Program-made: the position numbers and the translations under genes
Source of the DNA: an uncultured Pelagibacteraceae bacterium
GTDB lineage: Bacteria; Pseudomonadota; Alphaproteobacteria; Pelagibacterales; Pelagibacteraceae
Reading direction: 5' to 3'
NCBI GenBank assembly: GCA_902596375.1
Contig: CACJTU010000002.1
Span: forward strand, 62,001-126,000
Length of the DNA: 64,000 bases
In this document: positions 1-11,204 of the stretch, piece after piece
Position numbering within the stretch: the first letter of the stretch is position 1
How the letters are laid out: every line of letters starts with the position of its first letter
Notes under the pieces: generated by a model
Databases searched by the model: none
The model's input: only the letters and a program-made list of their open reading frames with translations
What the model was told of the DNA's origin: nothing

Positions 1-2103
1 AAAGCACGAATGGTAATCAGAGACGTTGGACGAGTTTTGGGATTATCATATGGATTTGTTGACAGCATATCTAAGATGATACCTTTCGATCCATCTAGAC
101 CACAAAATCTAACTCAGTGCATTGCAGGAGAGCCACGATTACAAAAACTTATAAATGACGATCCAAGAGTAAAAAAACTTACCGATCTCTCTTTAAAATT
201 AGAGGGTCTTAATAGGAATGTTGCCACTCATGCTGCTGGAGTAGTAATAGCAGATAAAAAACTCACTGAAGTTGTTCCATTGTATAAAGATGTTTCTGCA
301 GATTTGCTTTTGCCATCCACGCAATTTGATATGTATTCAGCAGAAAATGCTGGTTTAGTAAAATTTGATTTTTTAGGTTTAAAAACGCTAACTGTTATTA
401 ACAATACACAAAAACTTGTAAGAAAAAAAACTAAAGATTTTGATATAGAAAAAATAAGTTACGAAGATCAAAAAGTTTTTGATCTAATGTCTACAGGTAA
501 AACAGTTGGCTTATTCCAAATTGAAAGTGCTGGTATGAGAGAAGCCTTAATTCAAATGAAACCAAATCATATTGAAGATATTATTGCCTTAGTTGCTCTA
601 TACAGACCGGGACCAATGAGCAATATTCCAATATATAATGACTGTAAACATGGAAAACAAAAACCAGATTATTTACACCCACTTCTAGAAGATATTTTAA
701 AACCAACTTATGGTGTAATTATTTATCAAGAACAGGTAATGCAGATTGCACAAAAATTATCAGGATTTACAGCAGGACAAGCTGATCTTTTAAGAAGAGC
801 AATGGGTAAAAAGAAAAGAGCAGAACTTGAAAAACAAAAACAGGGGTTTATTGCTGGAGCTGTTAAAAATGGAATAGCAAAAGATGTTGCTGCTGGAATT
901 TTTTTAAAAATTGAACCATTTGCAGAATATGGCTTTAATAAAAGTCACGCTGCAGCATATGCAATTATTTCTTACCAAACTGCATTTTTAAAAACATATT
1001 ATCCACATGAGTTTATTGCAGCATCAATGACTATGGATATATCAAATCAAAATAAATTAAGTGAGTTTTATGAGGAATTAAAAAGATTAAAAGTTGAAGT
1101 TGTTCGTCCAGATATAAATGAATGTTTTGCAGATTTTAGAACAATTGATAATAAATTTTATTATGCTTTGGGAGGAATTAAAGCTGTAGGTTATGAGGCA
1201 ATATCAAATATAGTTAAGGAAAGAATTTTAAATGGAAAATTTAAATCAGTTCATGATTTTATAAATAGAGTAAATCCAAAAGATATAAATAAACTTCAAT
1301 TAGAAGGTTTGGTTAAAGCTGGTGTATTTGATAATTTAAACTCAAATAGACAGACTTTGCATGATTCAATTCCCGGTATGATAGCTAAAAGCAAAAGTAT
1401 ATTTGATAATAAATCCGCTAATCAGATTGATTTATTCTCAGAAGATGAAAGTACGAAGGATGATTTTTTAATAAAAACTGAAGATTGGAAATTTGAAGAA
1501 AGATTATCAAAAGAATTTGAATCAGTTGGTTTCTTTATTTCAGACCATCCGTTAAATCAATTTACAGAGATTTTTAATGATTATAAAATAACAGATTATT
1601 CAAGTTTTATTTCAAAAGAAGATTTAAAAGACGCTAATATAGCTGCAACCCTGCTGAAGGTTCAAGAAAGAAAAACAGCAAAAGGAAATTCTTACGCTGT
1701 TTTAAAATTAACAGATTTATCAAGTGTATTTGAACTTTTTATTTTCTCAGATGTTTTAGAATTAAACAGAGAAATTTTGAAAGATGGCAGCTCACTTATT
1801 TTAACAATATTTAAAAATGTTTCTAATGATGAAAATCGACTAACTAGAATTAATGTGCAAAAAATAGCCTCACTTAAAGATTTATTTAACAGCCCTATAA
1901 ACGAGGTTTCATTCCAGCTTAATTCTGAAGAACAGATTGAAAAAATATCTACAATTTTGAATGATGAAGGCAAAACTATAGTAAATATTAATTTGGTCAC
2001 TCAAGATAATATTCTTAAATTTAGATTAAAAAATACACGTAAATTAGAAAGAAAATCTCTAAATCTCTTAAGAAATCAAGAAATAAAGGCAATTATTAAC
2101 TAA
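1..2103 (+). CDS. dnaE: DNA polymerase III subunit alpha, C-terminal part (5' end outside window)
   Basis: Frame is open from base 1 (K-A-R-M-VIRDVGRVLG); PHP/polIIIalpha motifs such as VATHAAGVVIA, GLFQIESAGM, YRPGPMSNIP, YGVIIYQEQVMQIAQ, FNKSHAAAYA. Confidence 0.97.
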   Translation, partial: KARMVIRDVGRVLGLSYGFVDSISKMIPFDPSRPQNLTQCIAGEPRLQKLINDDPRVKKLTDLSLKLEGLNRNVATHAAGVVIADKKLTEVVPLYKDVSADLLLPSTQFDMYSAENAGLVKFDFLGLKTLTVINNTQKLVRKKTKDFDIEKISYEDQKVFDLMSTGKTVGLFQIESAGMREALIQMKPNHIEDIIALVALYRPGPMSNIPIYNDCKHGKQKPDYLHPLLEDILKPTYGVIIYQEQVMQIAQKLSGFTAGQADLLRRAMGKKKRAELEKQKQGFIAGAVKNGIAKDVAAGIFLKIEPFAEYGFNKSHAAAYAIISYQTAFLKTYYPHEFIAASMTMDISNQNKLSEFYEELKRLKVEVVRPDINECFADFRTIDNKFYYALGGIKAVGYEAISNIVKERILNGKFKSVHDFINRVNPKDINKLQLEGLVKAGVFDNLNSNRQTLHDSIPGMIAKSKSIFDNKSANQIDLFSEDESTKDDFLIKTEDWKFEERLSKEFESVGFFISDHPLNQFTEIFNDYKITDYSSFISKEDLKDANIAATLLKVQERKTAKGNSYAVLKLTDLSSVFELFIFSDVLELNREILKDGSSLILTIFKNVSNDENRLTRINVQKIASLKDLFNSPINEVSFQLNSEEQIEKISTILNDEGKTIVNINLVTQDNILKFRLKNTRKLERKSLNLLRNQEIKAIIN

Positions 2104-2160
2104 ATAATCACTTGTTAAATTTAGTAAATATTTGTAAATAATCCCTAAATTAAATTAACA

Positions 2161-2233
2161 CGCACACAGTTGTTGGTTTTATACCTCCGGTCCTTAATTG
2201 GAAATTACTGTGGTGGCTTAACCGGGAATAAAT
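2161..2233 (+). promoter_or_regulatory. Candidate structured 5' leader of rpsB (H-type pseudoknot)
   Basis: CACAGT (2165-2170) pairs with ACTGTG (2207-2212); loop CCGGT (2187-2191) can pair with ACCGG (2221-2225) just before the rpsB ATG at 2234. Confidence 0.6.
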
Positions 2234-3043
2234 ATGAAAATACCTAACGTTACAATACAACAATTATTAGAAGCAGGCGTTCATCTTGGACATAAAACTT
2301 TAAGATGGAATCCGAAAATGAAGAAATATATTTTTGGAAAGAGGGACTCTATTCACATTATAGATCTGACTCAAACTATTGAATTAACAAAAGTAGCTTT
2401 GGAAAAAGTTTATGAAACAATTGCAAATAATGGAAAAATTTTATTTGTATCTACAAAAAAACAAGCATCAGAAGCTATAGCCGAAGTAGCAAAAGAAACA
2501 GATCAGTATTTTGTTAATTATAGATGGTTAGGAGGAATGTTAACTAATTGGGGTACTATCTCAAATTCAATCAAAAAATTAAAAAAATTAGAAACTGATT
2601 TGGCTTCAGAAAATAGAGGTTTTACCAAAAAAGAACTTTTAAAAATGAGTGTAAAAAAAGATAAGCTTCAAAGATCTTTAGGTGGCATAGCTGAAATGAA
2701 AAAAATTCCAGAGTTAGTATTTGTTATTGATACAAATTATGAAGCTTTAGCTATAGCAGAGTCTGCTAAATTAGGAATACCAATTATTGCTATTTTAGAT
2801 AGCAACTCCAATCCAGATCATATCGATTATCCAATTCCAGGCAACGATGATGCTAGAAGAGCTATTGATCTTTATTGTAATTTAATTAAAGAAACAATTA
2901 ATAGCGCTAAAAGCTCTACACCTAAAGTTGAGTCAAAAAAAGATAAAGTTAAAGATGAGAATAAAACAAAAACTATTCAGGAACTAGATAGAGATAAGTT
3001 AGAAAAAAAATTTTCAAAAGAAGATAAGGAGAAGTTAAATTAA
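2234..3043 (+). CDS. rpsB: 30S ribosomal protein S2
   Basis: [56 protein letters not shown]; followed by tsf. Confidence 0.98.
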   Translation: MKIPNVTIQQLLEAGVHLGHKTLRWNPKMKKYIFGKRDSIHIIDLTQTIELTKVALEKVYETIANNGKILFVSTKKQASEAIAEVAKETDQYFVNYRWLGGMLTNWGTISNSIKKLKKLETDLASENRGFTKKELLKMSVKKDKLQRSLGGIAEMKKIPELVFVIDTNYEALAIAESAKLGIPIIAILDSNSNPDHIDYPIPGNDDARRAIDLYCNLIKETINSAKSSTPKVESKKDKVKDENKTKTIQELDRDKLEKKFSKEDKEKLN

Positions 3044-3894
3044 TGAGTGATATAGAAAAAGTAAAAAAACTTAGAGAGGCAACAGGAGCAGGTTTTAAAG
3101 ATTGTAACTCCGCTATCAAAGAGTCTAATGGAGATTTAGACAAGGCAATTGAAATTTTAAGAGTTAAAGGAATTTCAAAAGCATCCAAAAAAATGTCTAG
3201 AGATGCGAAAGAAGGTGTTGTTGTAGTTAGTGGAGATGAAATCAAAACTTCTGTGATTGAAATAAATTGTGAAACAGATTTTGTTGCTAAAAATGATGAT
3301 TTCATTAACTTCGTTAAAGAGTTAAGTGAATTAAATAATCAAAATAATTCAAACATTGAAGATTTAAAAATATCAAAAATGAAAAATGGCCAAACAGTTG
3401 ATGATAATTTAGTAGCTTTAATTGCAAAAATCGGTGAAAAAATTACAATCGGAAAAGCTAAAACTATTCAAAATACTGAAGGAGTTAATAACCACTATCT
3501 TCATACAGTTGTAAAAGATAATGTTGCAAAATTAGCTGTTATGGTTTCTTTAAATACTAAAGATAATTCAGAAACAGTTAAAACATTTAGCAAACAACTA
3601 TCAATGCATATTGCAGCATCAAACCCACTAGCTTTAGAGTCAAGCTCAATAGACCAGGCTATTATAGATAAAGAACAAGAGTTAGTTACTGAAGAATTAA
3701 AGAACTCTGGAAAACCTGAGGATATTGCAAAAAAAATAAGCTTAGGTAAAATGAATAAATTTAAAGAAGAGAATGCTCTTTTAACACAGGCTTGGGTAAT
3801 GGAACCTAAAAAGAAAGTTAAAGATGTATTAGAGGAACTCGCTATAGCTGATTTGAAAATTAAAGAGTTTTATAGAATAAAGATTGGAGAATAA
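3043..3894 (+). CDS. tsf: Elongation factor Ts
   Basis: [43 protein letters not shown]. Confidence 0.98.
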   Translation: MSDIEKVKKLREATGAGFKDCNSAIKESNGDLDKAIEILRVKGISKASKKMSRDAKEGVVVVSGDEIKTSVIEINCETDFVAKNDDFINFVKELSELNNQNNSNIEDLKISKMKNGQTVDDNLVALIAKIGEKITIGKAKTIQNTEGVNNHYLHTVVKDNVAKLAVMVSLNTKDNSETVKTFSKQLSMHIAASNPLALESSSIDQAIIDKEQELVTEELKNSGKPEDIAKKISLGKMNKFKEENALLTQAWVMEPKKKVKDVLEELAIADLKIKEFYRIKIGE

Positions 3895-4446
3895 ATGTTT
3901 GATGAGAAATCATACAGCCTTAAAATGGATAAAGCCATTGAGGTATTCTCCAAAGAACTATCATCCTTACGTACTGGTAGAGCAAATGCCTCAATGTTGG
4001 ATTTAATTAGAGTAGATGTTTATGGTCAACAAATGCCAATAAACCAAGTTGGTAGTATAACAACCCCCGAACCAAGAATGATTAATATTCAAGTATGGGA
4101 TGCAAACAATGTATCATTAGTAGATGCTGCTATACAAAAATCCGATTTAGGTTTAAATCCTCAAATTGATGGACAATTAATAAGACTGCCTGTGCCTGAA
4201 CTAAATGAGGAAAGAAGAACAGAGCTTAAAAAATTAATTAAATCTATCGGCGAAAAGTGCAAAGTTTCAATTCGAAATGTTCGTAGAGAAGCAAATGAAG
4301 ATCTAAAAAAATTGCTAAAATCAAAAGAAATTGGTGAAGATGAAGAAAAGACAAATGAAAAAAAAGTTCAAACAATTACCGACGAACATATTAAATCAGT
4401 TGATGATAAAGTTTCTTTAAAAGAAAAAGAAATAATGACCATATGA
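3895..4446 (+). CDS. frr: Ribosome recycling factor
   Basis: LRTGRANASMLD, PEPRMINIQVWD, SIRNVRREANEDLKKL. Confidence 0.97.
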   Translation: MFDEKSYSLKMDKAIEVFSKELSSLRTGRANASMLDLIRVDVYGQQMPINQVGSITTPEPRMINIQVWDANNVSLVDAAIQKSDLGLNPQIDGQLIRLPVPELNEERRTELKKLIKSIGEKCKVSIRNVRREANEDLKKLLKSKEIGEDEEKTNEKKVQTITDEHIKSVDDKVSLKEKEIMTI

Positions 4447-5117
4447 ACCCTTTAAATCATGTAGCCATTATCATGGATGGTAATGGAAGATGGGGTTTGA
4501 AAAATAAAAAATCAAGAAATGCTGGTCATAAGGCTGGATTAAAAACTGTAGAAACAATTATAAAAGCATCCATAAAGAATAAAATTAAATTTTTAACTTT
4601 GTTTGCATTTTCAACTGAAAATTGGAAAAGACCAAAAAAAGAGATTAAATATTTGTTCGGTTTATTAGAAAATTTTCTCAGAAGTAAAATAGATGATCTT
4701 AATAAGCAAAATATTAAACTTAAATTTATAGGAAATAAAAATTTTTCAATAAAATTAAATAAACTATTAAATTCAGCTGAAAAAAAAACCTATAACAACA
4801 AAACTCTACAAATTAATTTAGCATTAAACTATGGTTCAAAAGATGAATTGTTGGATGCATTTAAAAACATGCAAAGAAAAAAAATTAAAGTAAACGAAAA
4901 AAATTTTATAAAGTATTTACAAACAAAGGACATGCCGGACCCTGATTTGTTAATTAGAACAGGAAATACAAATAGATTAAGCAATTTTCTCTTATGGCAG
5001 CTGGCTTATTCTGAAATTTTTTTTGAAAAAAAATTATGGCCAGAATTTAAAGAAAAAGATTACAATAAAATATTAAAAAAATTTAAATTAATAAAAAGAA
5101 ATTTTGGAAATATTTGA
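4443..5117 (+). CDS. uppS: Undecaprenyl diphosphate synthase
   Basis: [51 protein letters not shown]. Confidence 0.97.
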   Translation: MNPLNHVAIIMDGNGRWGLKNKKSRNAGHKAGLKTVETIIKASIKNKIKFLTLFAFSTENWKRPKKEIKYLFGLLENFLRSKIDDLNKQNIKLKFIGNKNFSIKLNKLLNSAEKKTYNNKTLQINLALNYGSKDELLDAFKNMQRKKIKVNEKNFIKYLQTKDMPDPDLLIRTGNTNRLSNFLLWQLAYSEIFFEKKLWPEFKEKDYNKILKKFKLIKRNFGNI

Positions 5118-5803
5118 TGTTAAGCAATTTCTTTAAAAGGACAATAACCTCAATAACTCTAATTACCATGTTAATCTTTTGTCTATATTATAATGACATT
5201 AGCTGGAAAGTTTTAGTTATTTTTTTCTCATGTTTATGTTTCTATGAATTTTACAATTTAATTAATAAAATTAATTTAAGTAAAATTTTCAAACCAATAA
5301 TAATTTTTTTAATTTCATTATATTTATATTTTTTTTATTTACTTGTAATTAGAATAACAATTGAATTTGGTGAAGAGATAATCCTAATTCTATTAGTTGC
5401 TTGTATTTTTTCTGATATTGGAGGCTATGTGATCGGTAAACTGATTGGAGGTAGAAAATTAATAAGCATAAGTCCTAATAAGACTATATCAGGTGCTTTA
5501 GGATCAATTATATTTACAATATTTGGAACATCTTTATTAATTATTTTATTAAAAAAAATAGATTTAGGGCTCATCGAAATAAAATTTTCATTACTAAGTT
5601 ATTTATGGATGATATTAATGTCTATATATTGTCAATCAGGAGATCTATTTATCTCTTATTTAAAGAGAAAAGCAAAAGTTAAGGATACTGGAAATATCCT
5701 TCCTGGACATGGCGGAATTTTAGACAGAGTTGATGGAATAATATTCGCAATACCTTTTGGTTTTTTTACATATAACATTTTTATTTTTAACTCTAGTGTA
5801 TGA
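5114..5803 (+). CDS. cdsA: Phosphatidate cytidylyltransferase
   Basis: Multiple TM segments; [12 protein letters not shown] and [34 protein letters not shown] signature. Confidence 0.95.
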   Translation: MMLSNFFKRTITSITLITMLIFCLYYNDISWKVLVIFFSCLCFYEFYNLINKINLSKIFKPIIIFLISLYLYFFYLLVIRITIEFGEEIILILLVACIFSDIGGYVIGKLIGGRKLISISPNKTISGALGSIIFTIFGTSLLIILLKKIDLGLIEIKFSLLSYLWMILMSIYCQSGDLFISYLKRKAKVKDTGNILPGHGGILDRVDGIIFAIPFGFFTYNIFIFNSSV

Positions 5804-6963
5804 AAAAAAGAATTGCTATTTTAGGTTCAACAGGTTCTATTGGCAAAACATTATTAAATATTATTGAAAAAGATAAAAAAAATTTTCAAATTACATTACT
5901 TACAGCAAATAAAAATTACAAACTTATAATAGATCAAGCTGAAAAGTTTAATGTTAAAAATATTATTATTGCAGATTATCAAAATTATTTGAGAGCAAAA
6001 AAAATATTACATAAAAGTAAAATTAATATTTATAATAATTTTGATATAGTTGATAAAATTTTTACTAAAAAAATTGATTACACAATGTGCTCAATAGTAG
6101 GAATGGAGGGTCTTCTTCCTACAATTAAAATAATTAAATACACAAAAAAAATTGCTATTGCTAACAAAGAAGCAATAATTTGTGGTTGGAATTTAATTAA
6201 AAAAGAAATTGATAAATATAAAACAATTTTTTTCCCAGTAGATTCTGAACATTTTTCAATTTGGGAGATTTTGAATTCAAAATTTGTACCAGAAATTGAA
6301 AAAATTTATATTACAGCATCAGGTGGTCCATTCCTTAATAAGTCAATTTCTGAAATTAAAAAAGCTAAAATTTATGAAGCATTGAAGCATCCTAATTGGA
6401 TAATGGGAAAGAAAATTTCAATTGACTCAGCTACAATGATGAACAAGGTATTTGAAGTAATTGAAACTAAAAATATATTTAATATATCATATAATAAGAT
6501 TGGTATTTTGGTTCATCCAAAATCTTATATTCATGCAATTGTTAAATTTAAAAATGGAATAACAAAAATTCTTCTTCATGATACTTCGATGAAAATTCCT
6601 ATTTTTAATACTTTGTATTATGGTGTGCATAAAAAAATAAATTCTAAATTATTAGATTTAGATAAATTAAATAATTTAAATTTAAAACCTGTAGATTTAA
6701 AAAAATTCGCATCAATTAAAATATTAAATAAACTTCCAAAAATTTCTTCATTGTATGAGACTATATTAGTTGTAGCTAATGATGAATTCGTAAATTTATT
6801 TCTAGAAAAAAAAATAAATTTTAATCAAATATCAGATAAACTTTTAAGTTTTATAAAAATTAAAGAATTTCAAAAATACAAGAGGCAGAAACCTGAAAAT
6901 ATTCACGAAATAGTGGAATTAAGTAAATATGTTCGTTTAAAAATTAGATCTTTAAGTATATAA
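5800..6963 (+). CDS. dxr: 1-deoxy-D-xylulose 5-phosphate reductoisomerase
   Basis: [62 protein letters not shown]. Confidence 0.97.
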   Translation: MKKRIAILGSTGSIGKTLLNIIEKDKKNFQITLLTANKNYKLIIDQAEKFNVKNIIIADYQNYLRAKKILHKSKINIYNNFDIVDKIFTKKIDYTMCSIVGMEGLLPTIKIIKYTKKIAIANKEAIICGWNLIKKEIDKYKTIFFPVDSEHFSIWEILNSKFVPEIEKIYITASGGPFLNKSISEIKKAKIYEALKHPNWIMGKKISIDSATMMNKVFEVIETKNIFNISYNKIGILVHPKSYIHAIVKFKNGITKILLHDTSMKIPIFNTLYYGVHKKINSKLLDLDKLNNLNLKPVDLKKFASIKILNKLPKISSLYETILVVANDEFVNLFLEKKINFNQISDKLLSFIKIKEFQKYKRQKPENIHEIVELSKYVRLKIRSLSI

Positions 6964-6969
6964 GGCATT

Positions 6970-9216
6970 ATGCTCATCGTATTTTTTAATCGTTTTTTAT
7001 TAACAATTTTAATTTTGTTTTTTTTAATTTCAAATTCATTTTCAGAAATTATTAATAAAATTGAAATTTCTGGCAATGATAGAATACCAACTGAAACTAT
7101 TAAGATTTTCTCTAAAATTTCGATTAATGATAAAGTTGATGATAATAAACTAAACGAAATTTTAAAGAATTTATACGATACCAATTATTTTAGTTTAATT
7201 AATTTATCTTTAAAAAATAATATTTTAAAAATTGATGTAGTTGAAAATCCTATTGTTTATAATGTTGTATTTGATGGTATCAAGTCAGAATCTTTAATAG
7301 AAACTTTAAAAACGCAACTTCAACTTAAGGAGCGAACACCATTTAATGAAATATTACTTGTCCAAGACAAAATAAATATAAAATCTACATTGAGAAATAA
7401 AGGTTATTTTTTTTCCAGTGTTGATATTTATAAAGAAACCTTAAAAGATAATAGAGTTGATGTAATAATTGACATTAAACTTGGAGAAAAATCAAAAATT
7501 AAAAAAATTTCATTTTTGGGAGATAAAAAATTTAAAAATAAAAAACTTGCAAACATAATTGTGAGTGAAGAATTTAAATTTTGGAAATTTATATCAAGTA
7601 GAAAATTTTTAAATGAAGAAATTATTAATTTGGATAAAAGATTATTAAAGAATTTTTATTTAAACAAGGGTTATTATAATGTTAAAATCAATTCTTCATT
7701 TGCTAAATTAATAAACGAAAATGAATTTGAGTTAATTTACAATATTGATTCTGGTTCTAAAATCTATTTTGGGGATTTGAGTATAAATTTACCAAGCGAC
7801 TATGATGAAGAGAACTTTAATGAGATAAAAAATCAATTTAATGAAATTAAAGGATCAGTTTACTCTGTTAATAAGATTGAGAATATTTTAGAAAAAATAG
7901 ATAGAGTTGTACTAAGCGAACAATTCGAGTCAATTAATGCAAATGTTGAAGAAAATTTAATTGAGAATAAATTAAATCTAACATTTAATATTTTTGAGGA
8001 TGAAAAAGTATTTATAGAAAGAATAAATATTTTTGGAAACAATGTAACTTCAGAGAATGTAATAAGAAACCAACTTTTAATTGATGAAGGAGATCCTTTT
8101 AATAAGTTATTAGAAGCAAAATCAATAAACAACATTAAAAGTTTAAATTTTTTTCGAACTGTTGAAAGTGAAATTGTAGATGGTAATGATAAAAATTCAA
8201 AAATAATAAATATCGAAGTTCAAGAAAAACCAACAGGTGAGATTATGGCTGGAGCTGGTGTTGGTACATCAGGAAGTAATATTGTATTTGGTGTTAAAGA
8301 GAATAATTTCTTGGGAAGAGGTATTGGGTTAAATGCAAACTTAAATTTGGGTACCGAAAGAATTAAAGGTAAGTTTTCTGTTAATAATCCTAATTATCAG
8401 AATACAAATAAATCATTAAACTTTGAAGTTTCTGCTACAGAGACAGATAGATTAAAAAATTCTGGATATAAAACAAATCAAACTGGATTTTCTCTAGGCA
8501 CACGATTTGAATACTTCGATGATTTATATTTATCTTTAGGTAATTCATTTTTTTATGAAAAATTAGAAACTGATAGTACTGCATCTGCTAGACAAAAAAC
8601 TCAAGAAGGTGATTATTTTGATGGATTTATTAAATTAAAATTTGATTATGATAAAAGAAATCAAAAATTTCAAACTACAGATGGTTTTAGAAGTACCTAT
8701 GGCGTAAATCTACCCTACGTAAGTGATAGTTATACTTTAACAAACACTTATAGTTATAAATACTTTACAGAACTTTATGAAAATAACGTTTCATCAATAT
8801 CGTTTCTTTTTCAAAGTGCCAACTCATTAAAGGATGATGATATTAAATTGTCGGAGAGGCTATATATGCCTTCTAGCAAACTCAGGGGTTTTGAAATTGG
8901 AAAAGTTGGCCCTAAGGATGGCGATGATTTTATTGGAGGAAATTTTTTATCTGCAATAAATATAAACACAACAGTTCCACAAATTTTACCTAATAACGAG
9001 TCTACAGATTTTCTTATTTTTATGGATATAGGTAATATATGGGGAGTAGATTATGATTCTTCACTTGATGATGAGAAAATTAGAAGTGCAATTGGTATAG
9101 GTATAGATTGGTTTACTCCAATTGGTCCTTTGAATTTTTCTTTGGCTCAACCATTGAGCAAAAGTAGTAACGACAAAACTGAGAGTTTTAGATTTAATTT
9201 GGGAACTACATTTTAA
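6970..9216 (+). CDS. bamA: Outer membrane protein assembly factor BamA (POTRA + beta-barrel)
   Basis: N-terminal signal, POTRA-like repeats, C-terminal barrel ending in F; located between dxr and skp/fabZ/lpxD. Confidence 0.92.
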   Translation: MLIVFFNRFLLTILILFFLISNSFSEIINKIEISGNDRIPTETIKIFSKISINDKVDDNKLNEILKNLYDTNYFSLINLSLKNNILKIDVVENPIVYNVVFDGIKSESLIETLKTQLQLKERTPFNEILLVQDKINIKSTLRNKGYFFSSVDIYKETLKDNRVDVIIDIKLGEKSKIKKISFLGDKKFKNKKLANIIVSEEFKFWKFISSRKFLNEEIINLDKRLLKNFYLNKGYYNVKINSSFAKLINENEFELIYNIDSGSKIYFGDLSINLPSDYDEENFNEIKNQFNEIKGSVYSVNKIENILEKIDRVVLSEQFESINANVEENLIENKLNLTFNIFEDEKVFIERINIFGNNVTSENVIRNQLLIDEGDPFNKLLEAKSINNIKSLNFFRTVESEIVDGNDKNSKIINIEVQEKPTGEIMAGAGVGTSGSNIVFGVKENNFLGRGIGLNANLNLGTERIKGKFSVNNPNYQNTNKSLNFEVSATETDRLKNSGYKTNQTGFSLGTRFEYFDDLYLSLGNSFFYEKLETDSTASARQKTQEGDYFDGFIKLKFDYDKRNQKFQTTDGFRSTYGVNLPYVSDSYTLTNTYSYKYFTELYENNVSSISFLFQSANSLKDDDIKLSERLYMPSSKLRGFEIGKVGPKDGDDFIGGNFLSAININTTVPQILPNNESTDFLIFMDIGNIWGVDYDSSLDDEKIRSAIGIGIDWFTPIGPLNFSLAQPLSKSSNDKTESFRFNLGTTF

Positions 9217-9221
9217 ATTAA

Positions 9222-9725
9222 ATGAAACTCTTCTTAAAAATTAATATTTTAATTTTAATTCTAATAAATACTTCATTTGCAAATGATAAAATTGTTTTTC
9301 TAGATATTAATTATGTTTTATCAAATTCTGAGAAAGGTAAATTAATACTTAAACAATTTGATGAAAAAAATAAAAAAAATATATTAGAACTAGAAAAGAA
9401 AGAAAATATTCTAAAAAATAAAGAAAAAGATCTTGAAATTAAAAAAAATATTTTATCTGAAAACGAGTTAAATAAACAAATTGAAGATTTAAAAGTTCAA
9501 ATTGTTCAATTTAAAAAAGAAAAAGATAGAATGGTTAAAGAATTTAATATTTATAAAAAGAAGGAATTATCTAGTTTGATGCAGGAGATGAATCCTATAA
9601 TCTCAGAATATGTAAAAGAAAAATCAATTGATTTAGTTTTAGATAAAAAAAATATATTAATTGGAAAAACAAGTTATGATATAACTGAAAATATTTTAGA
9701 ATTGGTAAATACAAAATTAAAATAA
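9222..9725 (+). CDS. skp: OmpH/Skp-family periplasmic chaperone
   Basis: Signal peptide, coiled-coil KE-rich centre, VLDKKNILIG C-terminal motif; gene order bamA-skp. Confidence 0.8.
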   Translation: MKLFLKINILILILINTSFANDKIVFLDINYVLSNSEKGKLILKQFDEKNKKNILELEKKENILKNKEKDLEIKKNILSENELNKQIEDLKVQIVQFKKEKDRMVKEFNIYKKKELSSLMQEMNPIISEYVKEKSIDLVLDKKNILIGKTSYDITENILELVNTKLK

Positions 9726-10172
9726 ATGCAAAAACTTGATAAAAAACAAATAGAAGAACTATTACCACATAGGGAGCCAATGCTCTTGATAGATGAATTG
9801 TATAATATTAAAAAATTATTTTCTGCTACGGCAGTTGTAAACGTTAGAAAAGATAGTTTTTTTGTACAGGGTCATTTTCCAGATAATCCAGTAATGCCTG
9901 GAGTTTTAATTGTTGAGTCTTTTGGACAAGCAGCAGCTGCTTTGACAGCTCATGGTTTAGATAAATCCACATATGAGGATAAGCTAGTATTTTTAATGGG
10001 TGTAGAAAAAGCTAGGTTTAGAAATCCAGTTATACCAGATTGTAAACTTGAATTAAATATTGAAGCTATAAGATCACACGGTAAGGTATGGAAGTATAAA
10101 GGTGAAGCTTTTGTTGGAGATAAAAAAATGGCTGATGCTATTTGGTCTGCTACTATTGTTGACAAGAAATAA
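9726..10172 (+). CDS. fabZ: 3-hydroxyacyl-[ACP] dehydratase FabZ
   Basis: LLPHREPMLLID, GHFPDNPVMPGVLIVESFGQAAA. Confidence 0.96.
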   Translation: MQKLDKKQIEELLPHREPMLLIDELYNIKKLFSATAVVNVRKDSFFVQGHFPDNPVMPGVLIVESFGQAAAALTAHGLDKSTYEDKLVFLMGVEKARFRNPVIPDCKLELNIEAIRSHGKVWKYKGEAFVGDKKMADAIWSATIVDKK

Positions 10173-10223
10173 ATAGCAATAATTATTGATAACTTTTTTT
10201 TTTCTTCTTTGCTAAAAACACTT

Positions 10224-11204
10224 ATGGTTAATCCCTTTTACAAAAATCATGGTCCTGTCAAAATTTCTGAAATTTTGAAAATTTTAAAATTAGATGATTT
10301 TAAATTATCAACCGATCAAGATATTTCCGATGTTAAAGATTTAATTATGGCTAAAAAAAATGAAATTACTTTTTTAAATTCTAAAAAATATGAAAATGTT
10401 GCAAAAAATACAAAAGCTTCATATTGCATTACATTAAAAAACTTAAATCATATTTTGCCTAAAAATTGTATTCCCATAAATGTAGACAATGTTTTAGTTT
10501 CACTATCAAAAATAACTTCAAGATTTTACCCAACTTCAATAGAGGACAGCTTTGATGACACTATATTACCTATAGAAGAAACAAAATTTAAAAATATTGT
10601 AAAATATGGAAGAAATGTTTTGATTGGTAAAAATGTTTCTATAGGTATAAATTGTTCTATTGGCCACAACACAATTGTTGAAAAAAATGTTTCTATTGGA
10701 AATGATTGCTCAATAGGGTCAAACGTTATTTTAAGAAGTACTGTAATTAAAAATAACGTAAAGATTTTAGATAGTTGTGTCTTAGGCAAACATGGATTTG
10801 GTTTCTTTCCAATAAATGAAAAAAATTTAAGATATCCACATATTGGGATAGTAATTATAGAGGATTATTGTGAAATTGGTTGCAACTCAACAATAGATAG
10901 AGGATCTATGTCCAATACAATTATTGGTAAAAATACTTATTTAGACAATCAAATACATATCGCTCATAATGTAAAAATAGGTGAAAATTCAATTATAGCA
11001 GGTCAAGTAGGTATAGCCGGCAGTTCAATCATTGGTAATAATGTTAAAATCGGTGGACAAGCAGGAATATCAGGTCATTTAAGAATTGGAAATAATGTAG
11101 AAATTGGTGGAGGCAGTGGAGTAATCAAAGATATTCCAGACAATTCGAAAGTAATGGGTTATCCAGCCAAAAGTATTAGAGACTTTTTAAGGAATATTAA
11201 ATGA
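10224..11204 (+). CDS. lpxD: UDP-3-O-acylglucosamine N-acyltransferase
   Basis: Hexapeptide repeats, GKHGFGFFP, IDRGSMSNTIIG, HIAHNVKIG. ATG at 10224 is a more plausible start than the TTG at 10209. Confidence 0.94.
   Translation: MVNPFYKNHGPVKISEILKILKLDDFKLSTDQDISDVKDLIMAKKNEITFLNSKKYENVAKNTKASYCITLKNLNHILPKNCIPINVDNVLVSLSKITSRFYPTSIEDSFDDTILPIEETKFKNIVKYGRNVLIGKNVSIGINCSIGHNTIVEKNVSIGNDCSIGSNVILRSTVIKNNVKILDSCVLGKHGFGFFPINEKNLRYPHIGIVIIEDYCEIGCNSTIDRGSMSNTIIGKNTYLDNQIHIAHNVKIGENSIIAGQVGIAGSSIIGNNVKIGGQAGISGHLRIGNNVEIGGGSGVIKDIPDNSKVMGYPAKSIRDFLRNIK

Noticed and set aside
1692-2000. 102-aa antisense ORF within dnaE, and the other similar antisense ORFs in the track (e.g. 7860-8135, 11662-12024, 36244-36462)
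   Set aside because: Shadow ORFs opposite well-supported genes with no recognisable domain or ribosome-binding context.
2973-3305. 110-aa reverse ORF spanning the rpsB/tsf junction
   Set aside because: Overlaps two conserved housekeeping genes in antisense; no independent support.
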